This document shows, one piece after another, positions 4,846 to 8,645 of a stretch of 8,645 bases of DNA; within the stretch, counting starts at the first letter, position 1, and the number at the start of each line of letters is the position of its first letter. The stretch is from Clostridiales bacterium (GTDB lineage Bacteria > Bacillota > Clostridia > Oscillospirales > QAMX01), in the NCBI GenBank assembly GCA_012514045.1, contig JAAZBA010000300.1:1-8645 (forward strand), written 5' to 3'. The notes under the pieces are model-generated. The model ran no database searches and had not been told where the DNA came from. It was given only the letters and a program-made list of their open reading frames with translations. The translations under genes were made by a program, and so were the position numbers.

Positions 4846-6261
4846 TTGAGAAACAGGGACGAAGTCATTATTTCGGACAGAGAACTTAAAAAACAGTACG
4901 AATACATGGACAGAGTTGGAGCCATAAACGGGAGAAAAGAGTATAAACCTCTTGCGTTCGTGGACAGCTACGGCTGCCAACAGAACGAAGCGGACAGCGA
5001 AATCATGCAGGGAATGCTTGAGCGCATGGGTTACGGTTTCACCCGGGAGGAATCCGAGGCGGAGGTGGTGCTGATAAACACCTGCGCCGTACGCGAGCAT
5101 GCTGAGATGCGTGTACTGGGGAATATTGGAGCTCTGAGTCACCACAAAAGAAGGAATCCCAAAATGATAATCGCCATAGGCGGCTGCATGACCTCCCAGC
5201 AGAGTATGGCGGACAAGCTGAAGCGCAGCTTTCCATATGTTGACATTGTTTTCTCCACCCATCAGGTTTGGCGCTTTCCGGAGTTGCTTTTCCGAAAGCT
5301 GACAATGAAAAAAAGAGTGTTCGAAACATCCTTTTGTGACGGCAGGATCGCCGAGGGACTGCCTGTAGTGAGAAACGACAATGTAAACGCTTGGGTATCG
5401 ATAATGTACGGCTGCAACAACTTCTGCTCCTATTGCATAGTACCATATGTGAGGGGACGAGAGAGAAGCCGCGATCCGGAAAAAATCATTGAGGAGATAA
5501 AGGGGCTTGCGGCGGAGGGCTACAAGTGTATTACACTTTTGGGGCAGAACGTAAACTCCTACGGAAAGGATCTTGCCCGGGACATAACATTTACAAAGCT
5601 CCTGTATATGATAAACGATATCGAAGGCGATTTCAAGCTTCGCTTCATGACAAGCCACCCGAAGGACGCCACAAGGGAGCTTATCGATGCAATGGCCTCC
5701 TGCGACAAGCTCTGTAAGCATCTCCATCTGCCGGTGCAGTCAGGCTCCGACAGGATTCTGAAGGAAATGAACAGAAATTACACCTCCGGGGATTATCTTA
5801 AGCTGATTGAATATGCGAAGGAGAGCATACCGGGAATTGTCCTCACTAGTGATATAATCGTAGGCTTCCCCGGTGAGACGGAGGAGGATTTCGAGGATAC
5901 GCTCAGGCTTATTGAGAAAGTGGGCTACAGCGCGCTTTTTACATTCATATATTCAAAGCGCCCCGGAACGCCGGCGGCGGAAATAGAGGATCCGGCTACT
6001 GACGAGGAAAAGCAGCGTCGGTTCGACAGACTTCTGAAGCTGACAAACGAAAAATCACTGGAGCTTCACAGGGAATATATCGGCACGGTACAGAAGGTGC
6101 TGGTTGAGGCTCCGGGCAGAGGAGAAAACTATTCTCTTGCCGCCAGGACAGATGGGGGAAGGCTTGTACACCTAAACGGTGACCTGTCTCTGGTGGGCAG
6201 CTTTATAGACGTAAAAATCACCGACTGCTCCCCCTGGGCATTATTCGGCGAACTTGCGTAA
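4846..6261 (+). CDS. miaB: tRNA-2-methylthio-N6-dimethylallyladenosine synthase (MiaB methylthiotransferase)
   Basis: 471 residues from the TTG start (476 if the in-frame ATG at 4831 is used). This radical-SAM enzyme adds a methylthio group to i6A37 of tRNAs reading UNN codons. N-terminal MTTase domain: Cys44 (SYGCQQNEADSE), Cys80 (NTCAVREHAE) and Cys114 (GGCM) should bind the auxiliary 4Fe-4S cluster. Radical-SAM domain: CNNFCSYC, Cys190, 194 and 197, followed by VRGRERSR. Typical MiaB stretches follow: LLGQNVNSYG, RFMTSHPKD, HLPVQSGSDRILKEMNR and DIIVGFPGET. The C-terminal 65 or so residues form a TRAM domain that binds tRNA. The exact pattern (QQN, VRGRERSR, QSGSD) points to MiaB rather than RimO or MtaB. 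It is followed 52 nt later by mutS with no terminator between them, an arrangement common in clostridia. Confidence 0.95.
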   Translation: MRNRDEVIISDRELKKQYEYMDRVGAINGRKEYKPLAFVDSYGCQQNEADSEIMQGMLERMGYGFTREESEAEVVLINTCAVREHAEMRVLGNIGALSHHKRRNPKMIIAIGGCMTSQQSMADKLKRSFPYVDIVFSTHQVWRFPELLFRKLTMKKRVFETSFCDGRIAEGLPVVRNDNVNAWVSIMYGCNNFCSYCIVPYVRGRERSRDPEKIIEEIKGLAAEGYKCITLLGQNVNSYGKDLARDITFTKLLYMINDIEGDFKLRFMTSHPKDATRELIDAMASCDKLCKHLHLPVQSGSDRILKEMNRNYTSGDYLKLIEYAKESIPGIVLTSDIIVGFPGETEEDFEDTLRLIEKVGYSALFTFIYSKRPGTPAAEIEDPATDEEKQRRFDRLLKLTNEKSLELHREYIGTVQKVLVEAPGRGENYSLAARTDGGRLVHLNGDLSLVGSFIDVKITDCSPWALFGELA

Positions 6262-6313
6262 CGTACCTTATAGATATGAGTGGATTTCTGCAAAAAGGAA
6301 GTGATTACAGCAG

Positions 6314-8645
6314 ATGAGCGAAACCAAAAGAAAAAATAAACCCGCAGAAAAGCTTACCCGGAGCAAAATCTCCATAGGGGATTTAACCCCGATGATGCGT
6401 CAGTATTTTGCCGTGAAGGCGCAGTATGAAGACTGTATTCTCATGTACAGACTGGGAGATTTCTACGAGATGTTCTACGATGACGCCGAGACCGCCTCCC
6501 GTGAGCTTGAAATCGCCCTAACCGGTAGAGCCTGCGGACTTGAGCAGCGGGCGCCTATGTGTGGCATCCCATACCACTCCTATGAGGGATATGTGGCGAA
6601 GCTTATCTCAAAGGGCTACAAAGTGGCTATCTGTGAGCAGACGGAGGACCCTGCCACCGCTAAGGGAATTGTGAAGCGGGAGGTTGTGAGGATCATCACC
6701 CCCGGCACCGTCACGGAAAGCAGCATGCTGACGGAGGGTATAAATAACTACCTGTGCTCTATTCACGTATCGGGAGAAAAAGCGGGGCTCTGCTTCTGCG
6801 ACGTGTCAACAGGGGAGGTGCATGTCACCACCGCTATAAAAACAGATCATGTGCTGATAGGTGAGACGGAGCGTTTCATGCCCACTGAGCTCATCATTTC
6901 CGATTCCCTTTTCGACTCAAAAAGCTTCCGGGCAAAGCTTTCAGAGATAAATGACGCGCTTGTCAACCGGGAAAGTGACTATGAGTGCGGTGAAGAGGAA
7001 GCCAGAGAGCTTGTTTCCCGCCATTTCGGCAGTAGTAAAGATATTTTGTCCATGGATGAAGCCAGAGCGGCTTTGGGCGTGATGCTAAAATATCTGCATG
7101 TAACCCAGAAAAACACCCTTGAGCATGTAAACAGACTGGAAATATACGATTCCGAATCGTACATGCTCCTTGACAGGACAGCAAGGAGAAACCTTGAGCT
7201 GTTTGAGACGCTCCACACAAAGGAAAAGAAAGGAAGTTTGCTGTGGGTGCTGGACCGCACCAAGACTGCCATGGGCGCCAGACTTCTGAGAAAATATATC
7301 GAAAGACCGCTTCTAAACCCCGTAGCCATAGGGCGGAGACAAAACGGCGTGAGAGCTCTTTATGGCTCACCAATAGCGCTGTCGGATACGGAAGAAATGC
7401 TCGGCGGCATATTTGACCTTGAAAGGCTGTCGGGAAAAATCGCTATCGGCAGCGTGACCCCCAGGGAACTTGTGTCATTTTCATCTTCCTTGGGAAAGCT
7501 TCCAGAGCTCAAAAACATCATAAAACCTCTGGAGAGTTCCGTAATTTCCGATATATGCAGGGATATGGACGAGCTTGAGGATGTAAGAAAGCTCATTGGT
7601 GAGTCAATAAAAGAAAACCCCGGATTCCTTCTCACGGAGGGAAACATCATCCGTGACGGCTACAGCCCGGAGCTTGATGAGCTCAGAGACATAATGTCTG
7701 GTGGAAGAAACGTCATCGCCTCTGTAGAGACAAGAGAACGGGAGAAGACAGGCATAAAGACGCTGAAGGTAGGATACAACCGGGTGTTTGGCTACTATAT
7801 CGAGGTGTCAAAGGCCAATCAGGGCAGCGTTCCGGAGCACTACATAAGGAAGCAGACACTCTCCGCGGCGGAGAGATACATCACGCCGGAGCTCAAGGAG
7901 CTTGAGAGCACGGTGCTTGGGGCAAAGGACAGGATAACCTCCCTGGAGCAGGAACTCTACTGCGACATACGGCAGAAGGTGGCGTCCCATATAAAGAGAA
8001 TACAGCTCACCGCCTCCGCTGTCGCAAGGCTTGACGTGCTGGTGTCACTGGCAAGAGCCGCCATGGAGAATAACTATGTGTGCCCACAGGTGGATTACTC
8101 CTCATCGATTGAGATTTACGACGGCCGTCATCCGGTGGTGGAGAAGATGCCGGGAAACCCCGGTTTTGTGCCGAATGACACAAACCTCAGCAACGATAAA
8201 ACCCGTGTTATGATAATAACCGGTCCCAACATGGCAGGCAAGTCCACATATATGCGCCAGGTGGCGATAATTACCTTGATGGGGCAGATCGGTTCCTTTG
8301 TTCCCGCGGCGGAGGCGAGAATCGGCGTTGTGGACAGAATTTTTACGAGGATCGGCGCCTCTGATGACCTTGCGGGAGGCAAATCCACATTCCTTGTGGA
8401 GATGAGCGAGGTTGCGGAGATAATTGAGGAGGCTACGGACAGAAGTCTTCTGGTGCTCGACGAGATAGGAAGAGGCACCTCCACATACGACGGCATGGCT
8501 ATAGCGAGGGCGGTGCTTGAGTATGTGGTGAACAAGCTTGGAGCGAAGACTATGTTCGCCACCCACTACCATGAGCTTACAATTCTTGCGGATGAGCTTC
8601 CCAATGTGGCAAATTTCAACTCCGCCGTAAGGCGTCATGGGGAGA
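6314..8645 (+). CDS. mutS: DNA mismatch repair protein MutS, 3' end cut by the window edge
   Basis: An open frame of 777 codons from the ATG at 6314 with no stop before the window ends. MutS is usually about 850-900 residues, so only the C-terminal part (end of the ATPase domain and the dimer/clamp-binding tail) is missing. It detects mispaired bases and small loops and recruits MutL. Domain I contains the mismatch-probing Phe50-Tyr51-Glu52 (GDFYEMF). The clamp region includes GYNRVFGYYIEVS and RKQTLSAAERYITPEL. The ATPase domain has Walker A TGPNMAGKST (637-645, Lys643), the dimer-interface loop GASDDLAGGKST (681-692, where most MutS have Gln at 690), Walker B LDEIGRGTST (Asp716, Glu717) and ATHYHE (749-754). 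AAGGAA (6295-6300) lies 13 nt before the ATG, rather far. It is the second gene of the miaB operon; mutL typically follows in clostridia and may lie just past the edge. Confidence 0.95.
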   Translation, partial: MSETKRKNKPAEKLTRSKISIGDLTPMMRQYFAVKAQYEDCILMYRLGDFYEMFYDDAETASRELEIALTGRACGLEQRAPMCGIPYHSYEGYVAKLISKGYKVAICEQTEDPATAKGIVKREVVRIITPGTVTESSMLTEGINNYLCSIHVSGEKAGLCFCDVSTGEVHVTTAIKTDHVLIGETERFMPTELIISDSLFDSKSFRAKLSEINDALVNRESDYECGEEEARELVSRHFGSSKDILSMDEARAALGVMLKYLHVTQKNTLEHVNRLEIYDSESYMLLDRTARRNLELFETLHTKEKKGSLLWVLDRTKTAMGARLLRKYIERPLLNPVAIGRRQNGVRALYGSPIALSDTEEMLGGIFDLERLSGKIAIGSVTPRELVSFSSSLGKLPELKNIIKPLESSVISDICRDMDELEDVRKLIGESIKENPGFLLTEGNIIRDGYSPELDELRDIMSGGRNVIASVETREREKTGIKTLKVGYNRVFGYYIEVSKANQGSVPEHYIRKQTLSAAERYITPELKELESTVLGAKDRITSLEQELYCDIRQKVASHIKRIQLTASAVARLDVLVSLARAAMENNYVCPQVDYSSSIEIYDGRHPVVEKMPGNPGFVPNDTNLSNDKTRVMIITGPNMAGKSTYMRQVAIITLMGQIGSFVPAAEARIGVVDRIFTRIGASDDLAGGKSTFLVEMSEVAEIIEEATDRSLLVLDEIGRGTSTYDGMAIARAVLEYVVNKLGAKTMFATHYHELTILADELPNVANFNSAVRRHGE

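Noticed and set aside
4768..5727. Long minus-strand open frame (319 codons) antisense to miaB
   Set aside because: It lies opposite a clearly conserved MiaB sequence, crosses both promoters, has no ribosome site I can see, and its translation shows no recognisable domain. It is a shadow of miaB codon usage.
8102..8638. Minus-strand open frames opposite mutS
   Set aside because: MutS in the plus strand carries all ATPase motifs here, so the opposite frames are chance openings in GC-richer codons.
1..8645. CRISPR arrays, insertion sequences, tRNA or rRNA genes
   Set aside because: No regularly spaced repeats, transposase frames, terminal inverted repeats, or tRNA/rRNA signatures were seen on either strand.

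Overview
This window looks like a chromosomal segment of a low-to-mid GC Firmicute of the class Clostridia, most likely a gut or rumen Oscillospirales/Ruminococcaceae-type organism. The indications are strong GGAGG-type ribosome binding sites, near-consensus housekeeping promoters with 16-17 bp spacers, frequent ATA and AGA codons, the miaB-mutS gene order common in clostridia, and a small two-helix membrane protein of a type found in clostridia. The lineage is an inference from these features, not from a marker gene.

Layout: (1) Bases 1-385 hold no convincing gene. On the minus strand they carry a strong promoter followed by a dense set of hairpins, an 8-bp long-range helix and an exact 7-nt loop-to-distal-strand pairing. 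I read this as a large structured non-coding RNA or RNA leader that may run off the left edge; I could not assign it to a family. (2) 528-1055 (-) is a small membrane protein of unknown function with its own promoter and an unusual double-hairpin terminator. (3) 1307-2083 (+) is an SDR oxidoreductase of the sorbose/xylulose reductase-mannitol 2-dehydrogenase type, behind a leader of about 108 nt that contains conflicting helices. (4) 2176-2544 (+) is a two-repeat DUF1508/YegP protein with its own promoter; a bidirectional terminator follows. (5) 4724-2658 (-) is a two-gene operon: a NamZ/YbbC-like (DUF1343) exo-N-acetylmuramidase with no signal peptide, then an EamA/DMT transporter. (6) From 4846 (+) runs miaB (tRNA ms2i6A methylthiotransferase), followed without a terminator by mutS, which is open to the right edge and lacks its last portion.

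The namZ-like and miaB promoters are divergent and physically interleaved in 4761-4803, so the two operons probably compete for polymerase. The clearest possibly undescribed element is the structured RNA at the left edge. The protein-coding content is mostly ordinary housekeeping and accessory metabolism.
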